Shown here in pieces: positions 43,936 to 58,200 of a stretch of DNA of 64,000 bases. Origin of the DNA: Rebecca billardiae RCC1528. Taxonomy: Eukaryota > Haptophyta. The first letter of the stretch is position 1. Each line of letters starts with the position of its first letter. Made by a program: the position numbers and the translations under genes. The DNA lies in assembly GCA_965240325.2 (NCBI GenBank), contig OZ251240.1, forward strand, positions 248,001 to 312,000, in the 5' to 3' direction. The notes under the pieces were generated by a model, which was given only the letters and a program-made list of their open reading frames with translations, was not told the DNA's origin and made no database searches.

Positions 43936-46900
43936 GCGAGGCGATTGGCGCGTCCTCGACGCCCATGCTCGCTCCGAGCCGCGCTGCATGCCGCGCCGCC
44001 CCCACTCCTCACGGCCGCGCGCCCGCAGGTCTGCGGCTCCGCGCCCGAGCCGCAGCCCTGCGGCCGCAGGCCTGCGGCCGCAGGCCTGCGGTGGCCCAGC
44101 AGGCTGCTGCTGCTGCTCGGCCCACTCGCGCGGCGCGAGCCGATTGGCGGGTCCTCGACGCCCATGCTCGCTCCGAGCCGCACTGCATGCCGCGCCGCCG
44201 CCACTCCTCACGGCCGCGCGCCCACAGGGCTGCGGCTCCGCGACCGAGCCGAAGGGCTGCGGCCGCAGGCCTGCGGCCGCAGCCCTGCGGAAGCAGGCTG
44301 CTGCTGCTGCTCGGCTCAGTCGCGCGGCGCGAGGCGAGCGGGCGGGCGGTTGGCCGCGGTGCTGATTGGCGCGTCCTCGACGCCCATGCTTGCTCCGAGC
44401 CGCGCTGCATGACGCGCCGCCGCCGCTCCTCACGGCCGCGCGCCCGCAGGGCTGCGGCTCCGCGCCCGAGCCGCAGCCCTGCGGCCGCAGCCCTGCGGCC
44501 GCAGCCCTGCGGCCGCAGGCCTGCGGTGGCCCAGCAGGCTGCTGCTGCTGCTCGGCTCAGTCGCGCGGCGCGAGGTGATTGGCGCGTCCTCGACGCCCAT
44601 GCTCGCTCCGAGCCGCGCTGCATGCCGCGCCGCCGCCACTCCTCACGGCCGCGCGCCCGCAGGTCTGCGGCTCCGCGCCCGAGCCGCAGCCCTGCGGCCG
44701 CAGGCCTGCGGCCGCAGGCCTGCGGTGGCCCAGCAGGCTGCTGCTGCTGCTCGGCCCACTCGCGCGGCGCGAGCCGATTGGCGGGTCCTCGACGCCCATG
44801 CTCGCTCCGAGCCGCACTGCATGCCGCGCCGCCGCCACTCCTCACGGCCGCGCGCCCACAGGGCTGCGGCTCCGCGACCGAGCCGAAGGGCTGCGGCCGC
44901 AGGCCTGCGGCCGCAGCCCTGCGGAAGCAGGCTGATGCTGCTGCTCGGCTCAGTCGCGCGGCGCGAGGCGAGCGGGCGGGCGGGTGGCCGTGGTGCTGAT
45001 TGGCGCGTCCTCGACGCCCATGCTTGCTCCGAGCCGCGCTGCATGACGCGCCGCCGCCGCTCCTCACGGCCGCGCGCCCGCAGGGCTGCGGCTCCGCGCC
45101 CGAGCCGCAGCCCTGCGGCCGCAGCCCTGCGGCCGCAGCCCTGCGGCCGCAGGCCTGCGGTGGCCCAGCAGGCTGCTGCTGCTGCTCGGCTCAGTCGCGC
45201 GGCGCGAGGCGATTGGCGCGTCCTCGACGCCCATGCTCGCTCCGAGCCGCACTGCATGCCGCGCCGCCGCCACTCCTCACGGCCGCGCGCCCACAGGGCT
45301 GCGGCTCCGCGACCGAGCCGAAGGGCTGCGGCCGCAGGCCTGCGGCCGCAGCCCTGCGGAAGCAGGCTGATGCTGCTGCTCGGCTCAGTCGCGCGGCGCG
45401 AGGCGAGCGGGCGGGCGGGTGGCCGCGGTGCTGATTGGCGCGTCCTCGACGCCCATGCTTGCTCCGAGCCGCGCTGCATGACGCGCCGCCGCCGCTCCTC
45501 ACGGCCGCGCGCCCGCAGGGCTGCGGCTCCGCGCCCGAGCCGCAGCCCTGCGGCCGCAGCCCTGCGGCCGCAGCCCTGCGGCCGCAGGCCTGCGGTGGCC
45601 CAGCAGGCTGCTGCTGCTGCTCGGCTCAGTCGCGCGGCGCGAGGCGATTGGCGCGTCCTCGACGCCCATGCTCGCTCCGAGCCGCGCTGCACGCCGCGCC
45701 GCCGCCACTCCTCACGGCCGCGCGCCCGCAGGGCTGCGGCTCCGCGCCCGAGCCGCAGCCCTGCGGCCGCAGCCCTGCGGCCGCAGGCCTGCGGTGGCCC
45801 AGCAGGCTGCTGCTGCTGCTCGGCCCACTCGCGCGGCGCGAGGCGATTGGCGCGTCCTCGACGCCCATGCTCGCTCCGAGCCGCATTGCGTGCCGCGCTT
45901 CCGCCACTCCTCACGGCCGCGCGCCCACAGGGCTGCGGCTCCGCGACCGAGCCGCAGGGCTGCGGCCGCAGGCCTGCGGCCGCAGCCCTGCGGAAGCAGG
46001 CTGCTGCTGCTGCTCGGCTCAGTCGCGCGGCGCGAGGCGAGCGGGCAGGCGGCTGGCAGTGGTGCTGATTGGCGCGTCTTTGTCGCCCATGCTCGCTCCG
46101 AGCCGTGCTGCATGCCGCGCCGCTGCCACTCCTCACGGCCGCGCGCCCGCAGGGCTGCGGCTCCGCGCCCGAGCCGCAGCCCTGCGGCCGCAGCCCTGCG
46201 GCCGCAGGCCTGCGGCTGCAGGCCTGCGGTGGCTCAGCAGGCTGCTGCTGCTGCTCGGCCCACTCGCGCGGCGCGAGGCGATTGGCGCGTCCTCGACGCC
46301 CATGCTCGCTCCGAGCCGCGCTGCACGTCGCGCCGCCGCCACTCCTCACGGCCGCGCGCCCGCAGGGCTGCGGCTCAGCGCCCGAGCCGCAGCCCTGCGG
46401 CCGCAGCCCTGCGGCCGCAGGCCTGCGGCCGCAGGCCTGCGGTGGCCCAGCAGGCTGCTGCTGCTGCTCGGCTCACTCGCGTGGCGCGAGGCGATTGGCG
46501 CGTCCTCGACGCCCATGCTCGCTCCGAGCCGCGCTGCACGCCGCGCCGCCGCCACTCCTCACGGCCGCGCGCCCGCAGGGCTGCGGCTCCGCGCCCGAGC
46601 CGCAGCCCTGCGGCCGCAGCCCTGCGGCCGCAGGCCTGCGGCCGCAGGCCTGCGGCCGCAGGCCTGCGGCCGCAGGCCTGCGGTGGCCCAGAAGGCTGCT
46701 GCTGCTGCTCGGCCCACTCGCGCGGCGCGACGCGATTGGCGCGTCCTCGACGCCCATGCTCGCTCCGAGCCGCACTGCATGCCGCGCCTCCGCCACTCCT
46801 CACGGCCGCGCGCCCGCAGGGCTGCGGCTCCGCGCCCGAGCCGCAGCCCTGCGGCCGCAGCCCTGCGGCCGCAGGCCTGCGGCCGCAGGCCTGCGGTGGC

Positions 46901-49900
46901 CCAGCAGGCTGCTGCTGCTGCTCGGCTCACTCGCGTGGCGCGAGGCGATTGGCGCGTCCTCGACGCCCATGCTCGCTCCGAGCCGCGCTGCACGCCGCGC
47001 CGCCGCCACTCCTCACGGCCGCGCGCCCGCAGGGCTGCGGCTCCGCGCCCGAGCCGCAGCCCTGCGGCCGCAGCCCTGCGGCCGCAGGCCTGCGGCCGCA
47101 GCCCTGCGGCCGCAGGCCTGCGGTGGCCCAGAAGGCTGCTGCTGCTGCTCGGCCCACTCGCGCGGCGCGACGCGATTGGCGCGTCCTCGACGCCCATGCT
47201 CGCTCCGAGCCGCACTGCATGCCGCGCCTCCGCCACTCCTCACGGCCGCGCGCCCGCAGGGCTGCGGCTCCGCGCCCGAGCCGCAGCCCTGCGGCCGCAG
47301 CCCTGCGGCCGCAGGCCTGCGGTGGCCCAGCAGGCTGCTGCTGCTGCTCGGCCCACTCGCGCGGCGCGAGGCGATTGGCGCGTCCTCGACGCCCATGCTC
47401 GCTCCGAGCCGCACTGCATGCCGCGCCGCCGCCACTCCTCACGGCCGCGCGCCCACAGGACTGCGGCTCCGCGACCGAGCCGCAGGGCTGCGGCTGCAGG
47501 CCTGCGGCCGCAGCCCTGCGGAAGCAGGCTGATGCTGCTGTGCGGCTCAGTCGCGCGGCGCGAGGCGAGCGGGCGGATGGGTGGCCGCGGTGCTGATTGG
47601 CGCGTCCTCGACGCCCATGCTCGCTCCGAGCCGCGCTGCATGACGCGCCGCCGCCGCTCCTCATGGCCGCGCGCCCGCAGGGCTGCGGCTTCGCGCCCGA
47701 GCCGCAGCCCTGCGGCGCAGGCCTGCGGCCGCAGGCCTGCGGAAGCAGGCTGCTGCTGCTGCTCGGCTCAGTCGTGCGGCGCGAGGCGAGCGGGCAGTCG
47801 GGTGGCATCGGTGCTGATTGGCGCGTCTTCGACGCCCATGCTCGCTCCGAGCCGCGCTGCACGCCGCGCCGCCGCCACTCCTCACGGCCGCGCGCCCGCA
47901 GGTCTGCGGCTTCGCGCCCGAGCCGCAGCCCTGCGACCGCAGGCCTGCGTTGGCCCAGCAGGCTGCTGCTGCTGCTCGGCTCAGTCGCGCGGCGCGAGGC
48001 GATTGGCGCGTCCTCGACGCCCATGCTCGCTCCGAGCCGCGCTGCACGCCGCGCCGCCGCCGCTCCTCACGGCCGCGCGCCCGCAGGGCTGCGGCTCCGC
48101 GCCCGAGCCGCAGCCCTGCGGCCGCAGCCCTGCGGCCGCAGGCCTGCGGTGGCCCAGCAGGCTGCTGCTGCTGCTCGGCTCAGTCGCGCGGCGCGAGGCG
48201 AGCGGGCGGGCGGTAGCCGCGGTGCTGATTGGCGCGTCCTCGACGCCCATGCTCGCTCCGAGCCGCGCTGCACGCCGCGCCGCCGCCGCTCCTCACGGCC
48301 GCGCGCCCGCAGGGCTGCGGCTCCGCGCCCGAGCCGCAGCCCTGCGGCCGCAGGCCTGCGGCCGCAGGCCTGCGGTGGCCCAGCAGGCTGCTGCTGCTGC
48401 TCGGCCCACTCGCGCTGCGCGAGGCGATTGGCGGGTCCTCGACGCCCATGCTCGCTCCGAGCCGCGCTGCATGCCGCGCCGCCGCCACTCCTCACGGCCG
48501 CGCGCCCGCAGGGCTGCGGCTCAGCGCCCGAGCCGCAGCCCTGCGGCCGCAGCCCTGCGGCCGCAGCCCTGCGGCCGCAGGCCTGCGGTGGCCCAGCAGG
48601 CTGCTGCTGCTGCTCGGCTCAGTCGCGCGGCGCGAGGCGAGCGGGCGGGCGGTAGCTGCGGTGCTGATTGGCGCGTCCTCGACGCCCATGCTCGCTCCGA
48701 GCCGCGCTGCATGACGCGCCGCCGCCGCTAATCACGGCCGCGCGCCCACAGGGCTGCGGCTCCGCGACCGAGCCGCAGCCCTGCGGCCGCAGCCCTGCGG
48801 CCGCAGCCCTGCGGCCGCAGGCCTGCGGTGGCCCAGCAGGCTGCTGCTGCTGCTCGGCTCACTCGCGTGGTGCGAGGCGACTGGCGCGTCCTCGACGCCC
48901 ATGCTCGCTCCGAGCCGCGCTGCACGCCGCGCCGCCGCCACTCCTCACGGCCGCGCGCCCGCAGGGCTGCGGCTCCGCGCCCGAGCCGCCGCCCTGCGGC
49001 CGCAGGCCTGCGGCCGCAGGCCTGCGGTGGCCCAGCAGGCTGCTGCTGCTGCTCGGCCCACTCGCGCTGCGCGAGGCGATTGGCGGGTCCTCGACGCCCA
49101 TGCTCGCTCCGAGCCGCGCTGCATGCCGCGCCGCCGCCACTCCTCACGGCCGCGCGCCCGCAGGGCTGCGGCTCCGCGCCCGAGCCGCAGCCCTGCGGCC
49201 GCAGCCCTGCGGCCGCAGCCCTGCGGCCGCAGGCCTGCGGTTGCCCAGCAGGCTGCTGCTGCTGCTCGGCTCACTCGCGCGGCGCGAGGCGACTGGCGCG
49301 TCCTCGACGCCCATGCTCGCTCCGAGCCGCGCTGCACGCCGCGCCGCCGCCACTCCTCACGGCCGCGCGCCCGCAGGGCTGCGGCTCCGCGCCCGAGCCG
49401 CAGCCCTGCGGCCGCAGCCCTGCGGCCGCAGGCCTGCGCTGGCCCAGCAGGCTGCTGCTGCTGCTCGGCTCAGTCGCGCGGCGAGCGGGCGGGCGGCTGG
49501 CGGTGGTGCTGGATGGCGCGTCCTCGACGCCCATGCTCGCTCCGAGCCGCACTGCATGCCGCGCCGCTGCCACTCCTCACGGCCGCGCGCCCGCAGGGCT
49601 GCGGCTCCGCGCCCGAGCCGCAGCCCTGCGGCCGCAGCCCTGCGGCCGCAGCCCTGCGGCCGCAGGACTGCGGTGGCCCAGCAGGCTGCTGCTGCTGCTC
49701 GGCTCACTCGCGCGGCGCGAGGAGATTGGCGCGTCCTCGACGCCCATGCTCGCTCCGAGCCGCGCTGCACGCCGCGCCGCCGCCACTCCTCACGGCCGCG
49801 CGCCCGCAGGGCTGCGGCTCCGCGCCCCGCAGGCCTGCGCTGGCCCAGCAGGCTGCTGCTGCTGCTCGGCTCAGTCGCGCGGCGAGCGGGCGGGCGGCTG

Positions 49901-52315
49901 GCGGTGGTGCTGGATGGCGCGTCCTCGACGCCCATGCTCGCTCCGAGCCGCGCTGCACGCCGCGCCGCCGCCACTCCTCACGGCCGCGCGCCCGCAGGGC
50001 TGCGGCTCCGCGCCCGAGCCGCAGCCCTGCGGCCGCAGCCCTGCGGCCGCAGGCCTGCGGTGGCCCAGCAGGCTGCTGCTGCTGCTCGGCTCACTCACGC
50101 GGCGCGAGGCGAGCGGGCGGGCGGGTGGCAGCGGTGCTGATTGGCGCGTCCTCGACGCCCATGCTCGCCCCGAGCCGCGCTGCATGCCTCGCCGCCGCCA
50201 CTCCTCACGGCCGCGCGCCCGCAGGGCTGCGGCTCCGCGCAAGAGCCGCAGCCCTGCGGCCGCAGCCCTGCGGCCGCAGGCCTGCGGCCGCAGGCCTGCG
50301 GTGGCCCAGCAGGCTGCTGCTGCTGCTCGGCCCACTCGCGCGGCGCGAGGCGATTGGCGCGTCCTCGACGCCCATGCTCGCTCCGAGCCGCACTGCATGC
50401 CGCGCCGCCGCCACTCCTCACGGCCGCGCGCCCACAGGGCTGCGGCTCCGCGACCGAGCCGCAGGGCTGCGGCCGCAGGCCTGCGGCCGCAGCCCTGCGG
50501 AAGCAGGCTGATGCTGCTGCTCGGCTCAGTCGCGCGGCGCGAGGCGAGCGGGCGGGCGGGTGGCAGTGGTGCTGATTGGCGCGTCCTCGACGCCCATGCT
50601 CGCTCCGAGCCGCGCTGCATGCCGCGCCGCCGCCACTCCTCACGGCCGCGCGCCCGCAGGGCTGCGGCTCCGCGCAAGAGCCGCAGCCCTGCGGCCGCAG
50701 CCCTGCGGCCGCAGGCCTGCGGCCGCAGGCCTGCGGTGGCCCAGCAGGCTGCTGCTGCTGCTCGGCCCACTCGCGCGGCGCGAGGCGATTGGTGCGTCCT
50801 CGACGCCCATGCTCGCTCCGAGCCGCGCTGCACGCCGCGCCGCCGCCACTCCTCACGGCCGCGCGCCCGCAGGGCTGCGGCTCCGCGCCCGAGCCGCAGC
50901 CCTGCGGCCGCAGCCCTGCGGCCGCAGCCCTGCGGCCGCAGGCCTGCTGTGGCCCAGCAGGCTGCTGCTGCTGCTCGGCCCACTCGCGCGGCGCGAGGCG
51001 ATTGGTGCGTCCTCGACGCCCATGCTCGCTCCGAGCCGCGCTGCACGCCGCGCCGCCGCCACTCCTCACGGCCGCGCGCCCGCAGGGCTGCGGCTTCGCG
51101 CCCGAGCCGCAGCCCTGCGGCCGCAGGCCTGCGGCCGCAGGCCTGCGGAAGCAGGCTGCTGCTGCTGATCGGCTCAGTCGCGCGGCGCGAGGCGATTGGT
51201 GCGTCCTCGAAACCCATGCTCGCTCCGAGCCGCGCTGCACGCCGCGCCGCCGCCACTCCTCACGGCCGCGCGCCCGCAGGGCTGCGGCTTCGCGCCCGAG
51301 CCGCAGCCCTGCGGCCGCAGGCCTGCGGCCGCAGCCCTGCGGAAGCAGGCTGCTGCTGCTGCTCGGCTCAGTCGTGCGGCGCGAGGCGAGCGGGCAGGCG
51401 GGTGGCAGTGGTGCTGATTGGCGCGTCCTCGACGCCCATGCTCGCTCCGAGCCGCGCTGCATGCCGCGCCGCCGCCACTCCTCACGGCCGCGCGCCCGCA
51501 GGGCTGCGGCTCCGCGCCCGAGCCGCAGCCCTGCGGCCGCAGCCCTGCGGCCGCAGCCCTGCGGCCGCAGGCCTGCGGTGGCCCAGCAGGCTACTGCTGC
51601 TGCTCGGCTCACTCGCGCGGCGCGAGGCGATTGGCGCGTCCTCGACGCCCATGCTCGCTCCGAGCCGCGCTGCACGCCGCGCCGCCGCCACTCCTCACGG
51701 CCGCGCGCCCGCAGGGCTGCGGCTCCGCGCCCGAGCCGCACCCCTGCGGCCGCAGCCCTGCGGCCGCAGCCCTGCGGCCGCAGGCCTGCGGTGGCCCAGC
51801 AGGCTACTGCTGCTGCTCGGCTCACTCGCGCGGCGCGAGGCGATTGGCGCGTCCTCGACGCCCATGCTCGCTCCGAGCCGCGCTGCACGCCGCGCCGCCG
51901 CCACTCCTCACGGCCGCGCGCCCGCAGGGCTGCGGCTCCGCGCCCGAGCCGCAGCCCTGCGGCCGCAGCCCTGCGGCCGCAGCCCTGCGGCCGCAGGCCT
52001 GCGGTGGCCCAGCAGGCTGCTGCTGCTGCTCGGCCCACTCGCGCGGCGCGAGGCGATTGGTGCGTCCTCGACGCCCATGCTCGCTCCGAGCCGCGCTGCA
52101 CGCCGCGCCGCCGCCACTCCTCACGGCCGCGCGCCCGCAGGGCTGCGGCTCCGCGCCCGAGCCGCAGCCCTGCGGCCGCAGCCCTGCGGCCGCAGGCCTG
52201 CGGTGGCCCAGCAGGCTGCTGCTGCTGCTCGGCCCACTCGCGCGGCGCGAGGCGATTGGTGCGTCCTCGACGCCCATGCTCGCTCCGAGCCGCGCTGCAC
52301 GCCGCGCCGCCGCCA

Positions 52316-55225
52316 CTCCTCACGGCCGCGCGCCCGCAGGGCTGCGGCTTCGCGCCCGAGCCGCAGCCCTGCGGCCGCAGGCCTGCGGCCGCAGGCCTGC
52401 GGAAGCAGGCTGCTGCTGCTGATCGGCTCAGTCGTGCGGCGCGAGGCGAGCGGGCAGGCGGGTGGCAGTGGTGCTGATTGGCGCGTCCTCGACGCCCATG
52501 CTCGCTCCGAGCCGCGCTGCATGCCGCGCCGCCGCCACTCCTCACGGCCGCGCGCCCGCAGGGCTGCGGCTCCGCGCCCGAGCCGCAACCCTGCGGCCGC
52601 AGCCCTGCGGCCGCAGCCCTGCGGCCGCAGGCCTGCGGTGGCCCAGCAGGCTGCTGCTGCTGCTCGGCTCACTCGCGCGGCGCGAGGCGATTGGCGCGTC
52701 CTCGTCGCCCATGCTCGCTCCGAGCCGCGCTGCACGCCGCGCCGCCGCCACTCCTCACGGCCGCGCGCCCGCAGGGCTGCGGCTCCGCGCCCGAGCCGCA
52801 GCCCTGCGGCCGCAGCCCTGCGGCCGCAGGCCTGCGCTGGCCCAGCAGGCTGCTGCTGCTGCTCGGCTCAGTCGCGCGGCGAGCGTGCGGGCGGCTGGCG
52901 GTAGTGCTGGATGGCGCATCCTCGACGCCCATGCTCGCTCCGAGCCGCGCTGCACGCCGCGCCGCCGCCACTCCTCACGGCCGCGCGCCCGCAGGGCTGC
53001 GGCTCCGCGCCCGAGCCGCAGCCCTGCGGCCGCAGCGCTGCGGCCGCAGCCCTGCGGCCGCAGGCCTGCGGTGGCCCAGCAGGCTGCTGCTGCTGCTCGA
53101 TTCACTCGCGCGGCGCGAGGCGATTGGCGGGTCCTCGACGCCCATGCTCGTTCCGAGCCGCACTGCATGCCGCTCCGCCGCCACTCCTCACGGCCGCGCG
53201 CCCACAGGGATGCGGCTCCGCGACCGAGCCGAAGGGCTGCGGCCGCAGGCCTGCGGCCGCAGCCCTGCGGAAGCAGGCTGATGCTGCTGCTCGGCTCAGT
53301 CGCGTGGCGCGAGGCGAGCGGGCGGGCGGTAGCCACGGTGCTGATTGGCGCGTCCTCGACGCCCATGCTCGCTCAGAGCTGCGCTGCATGACGCGCCGCC
53401 GCCGCTCCTCACGGCCGCGCGCCCGCAGGGCTGCGGCTTCGCGCCCGAGCCGCAGGCCTGCGGTGGCCCAGCAGGCTGCTGCTGCTGCTCGGCTCAGTCG
53501 CGTGGCGCGAGGCGATTGGTGCGTCCTCGACGCCCATGCTCGCTCCGAGCCGCGCTGCACGCCGCGCCGCCGCCACTCCTCACGGCCGCGCGCCCGCAGG
53601 GCTGCGGCTCCGCGCCCGAGCCGCAGCCCTGCGGCCGCAGCCCTGCGGCCGCAGCCCTGCGGCCGCAGGCCTGCGGTGGCCCAGCAGGCTGCTGCTGCTG
53701 CTCGGCCCACTCGCGCGGCGCGAGGCGATTGGTGCGTCCTCGACGCCCATGCTCGCTCCGAGCCGCGCTGCACGCCGCGCCGCCGCCACTCCTCACGGCC
53801 GCGCGCCCGCAGGGCTGCGGCTCCGCGCCCGAGCCGCAGCCCTGCGGCCGCAGCCCTGCGGCCGCAGCCCTGCGGCCGCAGGCCTGCGGTGGCCCAGCAG
53901 GCTGCTGCTGCTGCTCGGCCCACTCGCGCGGCGCGAGGCGATTGGTGCGTCCTCGACGCCCATGCTCGCTCCGAGCCGCGCTGCACGCCGCGCCGCCGCC
54001 ACTCCTCACGGCCGCGCGCCCGCAGGGCTGCGGCTTCGCGCCCGAGCCGCAGCCCTGCGGCCGCAGGCCTGCGGCCGCAGGCCTGCGGAAGCAGGCTGCT
54101 GCTGCTGATCGGCTCAGTCGTGCGGCGCGAGGCGAGCGGGCAGGCGGGTGGCAGTGGTGCTGATTGGCGCGTCCTCGACGCCCATGCTCGCTCCGAGCCG
54201 CGCTGCATGCCGCGCCGCCGCCACTCCTCACGGCCGCGCGCCCGCAGGGCTGCGGCTCCGCGCCCGAGCCGCAACCCTGCGGCCGCAGCCCTGCGGCCGC
54301 AGCCCTGCGGCCGCAGGCCTGCGGTGGCCCAGCAGGCTGCTGCTGCTGCTCGGCTCACTCGCGCGGCGCGAGGCGATTGGCGCGTCCTCGTCGCCCATGC
54401 TCGCTCCGAGCCGCGCTGCACGCCGCGCCGCCGCCACTCCTCACGGCCGCGCGCCCGCAGGGCTGCGGCTCCGCGCCCGAGCCGCAGCCCTGCGGCCGCA
54501 GCCCTGCGGCCGCAGGCCTGCGCTGGCCCAGCAGGCTGCTGCTGCTGCTCGGCTCAGTCGCGCGGCGAGCGTGCGGGCGGCTGGCGGTAGTGCTGGATGG
54601 CGCTTCCTCGACGCCCATGCTCGCTCCGAGCCGCGCTGCACGCCGCGCCGCCGCCACTCCTCACGGCCGCGCGCCCGCAGGGCTGCGGCTCCGCGCCCGA
54701 GCCGCAGCCCTGCGGCCGCAGCGCTGCGGCCGCAGCCCTGCGGCCGCAGGCCTGCGGTGGCCCAGCAGGCTGCTGCTGCTGCTCGATTCACTCGCGCGGC
54801 GCGAGGCGATTGGCGGGTCCTCGACGCCCATGCTCGTTCCGAGCCGCACTGCATGCCGCTCCGCCGCCACTCCTCACGGCCGCGCGCCCACAGGGATGCG
54901 GCTCCGCGACCGAGCCGAAGGGCTGCGGCCGCAGGCCTGCGGCCGCAGCCCTGCGGAAGCAGGCTGATGCTGCTGCTCGGCTCAGTCGCGTGGCGCGAGG
55001 CGAGCGGGCGGGCGGTAGCCACGGTGCTGATTGGCGCGTCCTCGACGCCCATGCTCGCTCAGAGCTGCGCTGCATGACGCGCCGCCGCCGCTCCTCACGG
55101 CCGCGCGCCCGCAGGGCTGCGGCTTCGCGCCCGAGCCGCAGGCCTGCGGTGGCCCAGCAGGCTGCTGCTGCTGCTCGGCTCAGTCGCGTGGCGCGAGGCG
55201 ATTGGTGCGTCCTCGACGCCCATGC
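52316..55225 (+). repeat. 1,686-bp block in tandem duplicate
   Basis: Segment from about 52316 recurs from about 54002 at a 1,686-bp offset, including GCGAGCGTGCGGGCGG and CTCAGAGCTGCGCTGCATG variants. The match ends near 55225. Confidence 0.8.
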
Positions 55226-58200
55226 TCGCTCGGAGCCGCGCTGCATGCCGCGCCGCCGCCGCTCCTCACTGCCGCGCGCCCGCAGGGCTGCGGCTTCGCG
55301 CCCGAGCCGCAGCCCTGCGGCCGCAGGCCTGCGGCCGCAGGCCTGCGGCCGCAGGCCTGCGGTGGCCCAGCAGGCTGATGCTGCTGCTCGGCTCAGTCGC
55401 GTGGCGCGAGGCGAGCGGGCGGGCGGTAGCCACGGTGCTGATTGGCGCGTCCTCGACGCCCATGCTCGCTCAGAGCTGCGCTGCATGACGCGCCGCCGCC
55501 GCTCCTCACGGCCGCGCGCCCGCAGGGCTGCGGCTTCGCGCCCGAGCCGCAGCCCTGCGGCCGCAGGCCTGCGGCAGCAGGCCTGCGGCCGCAGGCCTGC
55601 GGTGGCCCAGCAGGCTGCTGCTGCTGCTCGGCTCAGTCGCGTGGCGCGAGGCGATTGGCGCGTCCTCGACGCCCATGCTCGCTCCGAGCCGCACTGCATG
55701 CCGCGCCGCCGCCACTCCTCACGGCCGCGCGCCCACAGGGCTGCGGCTCCGCGACCGAGCCGAAGGGCTGCGGCCGCAGGCCTGCTGCCGCAGCCCTGCG
55801 GAAGCAGGCTGATGCTGCTGCTCGGCTCAGTCGCGTGGCGCGAGGCGAGCGGGCGGGCGGTAGCCACGATGCTGATTGGCGCGTCCTCGACGCCCATGCT
55901 CGCTCAGATCCGCGCTGCATGACGCGCCGCCGCCGCTCCTCACGGCCGCGCGCCCGCAGGGCTGCGGCTTCGCGCCCGAGCCGCAGCCCTGCGGCCGCAG
56001 GCCTGCGGCCGCAGGCCTGCGGCCGCAGGCCTGCGGTGGCCCAGCAGGCTGCTGCTGCTGCTCGGCTCAGTCGCGTGGCGCGAGGCGATTGGCGCGTCCT
56101 CGACGCCCATGCTCGCTCCGAGCCGCGCTGCATGCCGCGCCGCCGCCACTCCTCACGGCCGCGCGCCCGCAGGGCTGCGGCTCCGCGCCCGAGCCGCAGC
56201 CCTGCGGCCGCAGCCCTGCGGCCGCAGGCCTGCGGCCGCAGGCCTGCGGTGGCCCAGCAGGCTGCTGCTGCTGCTCGGCCCACTCGCGCGGCGCGCGGCG
56301 ATTGGCGCGTCCTCGACGCCCATGCTCGCTCCGAGCCGCACGGCATGCTGCGCCGCCGCCACTCCTCACGGCCGCGCGCCCACAGGGCTGCGGCTCCGCG
56401 ACCGAGCCGCAGCCCTGCGGCCGCAGCCCTGCGGCCGCAGGCCTGCGGCCGCAGGCCTGCGGTGGCCCAGCAGGCTGCTGCTGCTGCTCGGCTCAGTCGC
56501 GCGGGGCGAGGCGATTGGCGGGTCCTCGACGCCCATGCTCGCTCCGAGCCGCACTGCATGCCGCGCCGCCGCCACTCCTCACGGCCGCGCGCCCGCAGGG
56601 CTGCGGCTCCGCGACCGAGCCGAAGGGCTGCGGCCGCAGGCCTGCGGCCGCAGCCCTGCGGAAGCAGGATGATGCTGCTGCTCGGCTCAGTCGCGCGGCG
56701 CGAGGCGAGCGGGCGGGCGGGTGGCCGCGGTGCTGATTGGTGCGTCCTCGACGCCCATGCTCGCTCCGAGCCGCGCTGCATGCCGCGCCGCCGCCACTCC
56801 TCACGGCCGCGCGCCCGCAGGGCTGCGGCTCCGCGCCCGAGCCGCAGCCCTGCGGCCGCAGCGCTGCGGCCGCAGCCCTGCGGCCGCAGGGCTGCGGTGG
56901 CCCAGCAGGCTGCTGCTGCTGCTCGGCTCACTCGCGCGGCGTGAGGCGATTGGCGCGTCCTCGACGCCCATGCTCGCTCCGAGCCGCACTGCATGCCGCT
57001 CCGCCGCCACTCCTCACGGCCGCGCGCCCACAGGGCTGCGGCTCCGCGACCGAGCCGCAGGGCTGCGGCCGCAGGCCTGCGGCCGCAGCCCTGCGGAAGC
57101 AGGCTGCTGCTGCTGCTCGGCTCAGTCGCGCGGCGCGAGGCGAGCGGGCGGGCGGGTGGCCGCGGTGCTGATTGGTGCGTCCTCGACGCCCATGCTCGCT
57201 CCGAGCCGCGCTGCATGACGCGCCGCCGCCGCTCCTCACGGCCGCGCGCCCGCAGGGCTGCGGCTCCGCGCCCGAGCCGCAGCCCTGCGGCCGCAGCCCT
57301 GCGGCCGCAGGCCTGCGGTGGCCCAGCAGGCTGCTGCTGCTGCTCGGCTCAGTCGCGCGGCGCGAGGCGATTGGCGCGTCCTCGACGCCCATGCTCGCTC
57401 CGAGCCGCGCTGCACGCCGCGCCGCCGCCACTTCTCACGGCCGCGCGCCCGCAGGGCTGCGGCTCCGCGCCCGAGCCGCAGCCCTGCGGCCGCAGCCCTG
57501 CGGCCGCAGCCCTGCGGCCGCAGGCCTGCGGTGGCCCAGCAGGCTGCTGCTGCTGCTCGGCCCACTCGCTTGCGCGAGGCGATTGGCGCGTCCTCGACGC
57601 CCATGCTCGCTCCGAGCCGCACTGCATGCCGCGCCGCCGCCACTCCTCACGGCCGCGCGCCCACAGGGCTGCGGCTCCGCGACCGAGCCGCAGGGCTGCG
57701 GCCGCAGGCCTGCGGCCGCAGCCCTGCGGAAGCAGGCTGATGCTGCTGCTCGGCTCAGTCGCGCGGCGCGAGGCGAGCGGGCGGGCGGGTGGCCGCGGTG
57801 CCGATTGGCGCGTCCTCGACGCCCATGCTCGCTCCGAGCCGCGCTGCATGCCGCGCCGCCGCCGCTCCTCACGGCCGCGCGCCCGCAGGGCTGCGGCTCC
57901 GCGCCGGAGCCGCAGCCCTGCGGCCGCAGCCCTGCGGCCGCAGCCCTGCAGCCGCAGCCCTGCGGCCGCAGCCCTGCGGCCGCAGCCCTGCGGCCGCAGG
58001 CCTGCGGTGGCCCAGCAGGCTGCTGCTGCTGCTCGGCTCACTCGCGCGGCGCGAGGCGACTGGCGCGTCCTCGACGCCCATGCTCGCTCCGAGCCGCGCT
58101 GCACGCCGCGCCGCCGCCACTCCTCACGGCCGCGCGCCCGCAGGGCTGCGGCTCCGCGCCCGAGCCGCAGCCCTGCGGCCGCAGGCCTGCGGCCGCAGGC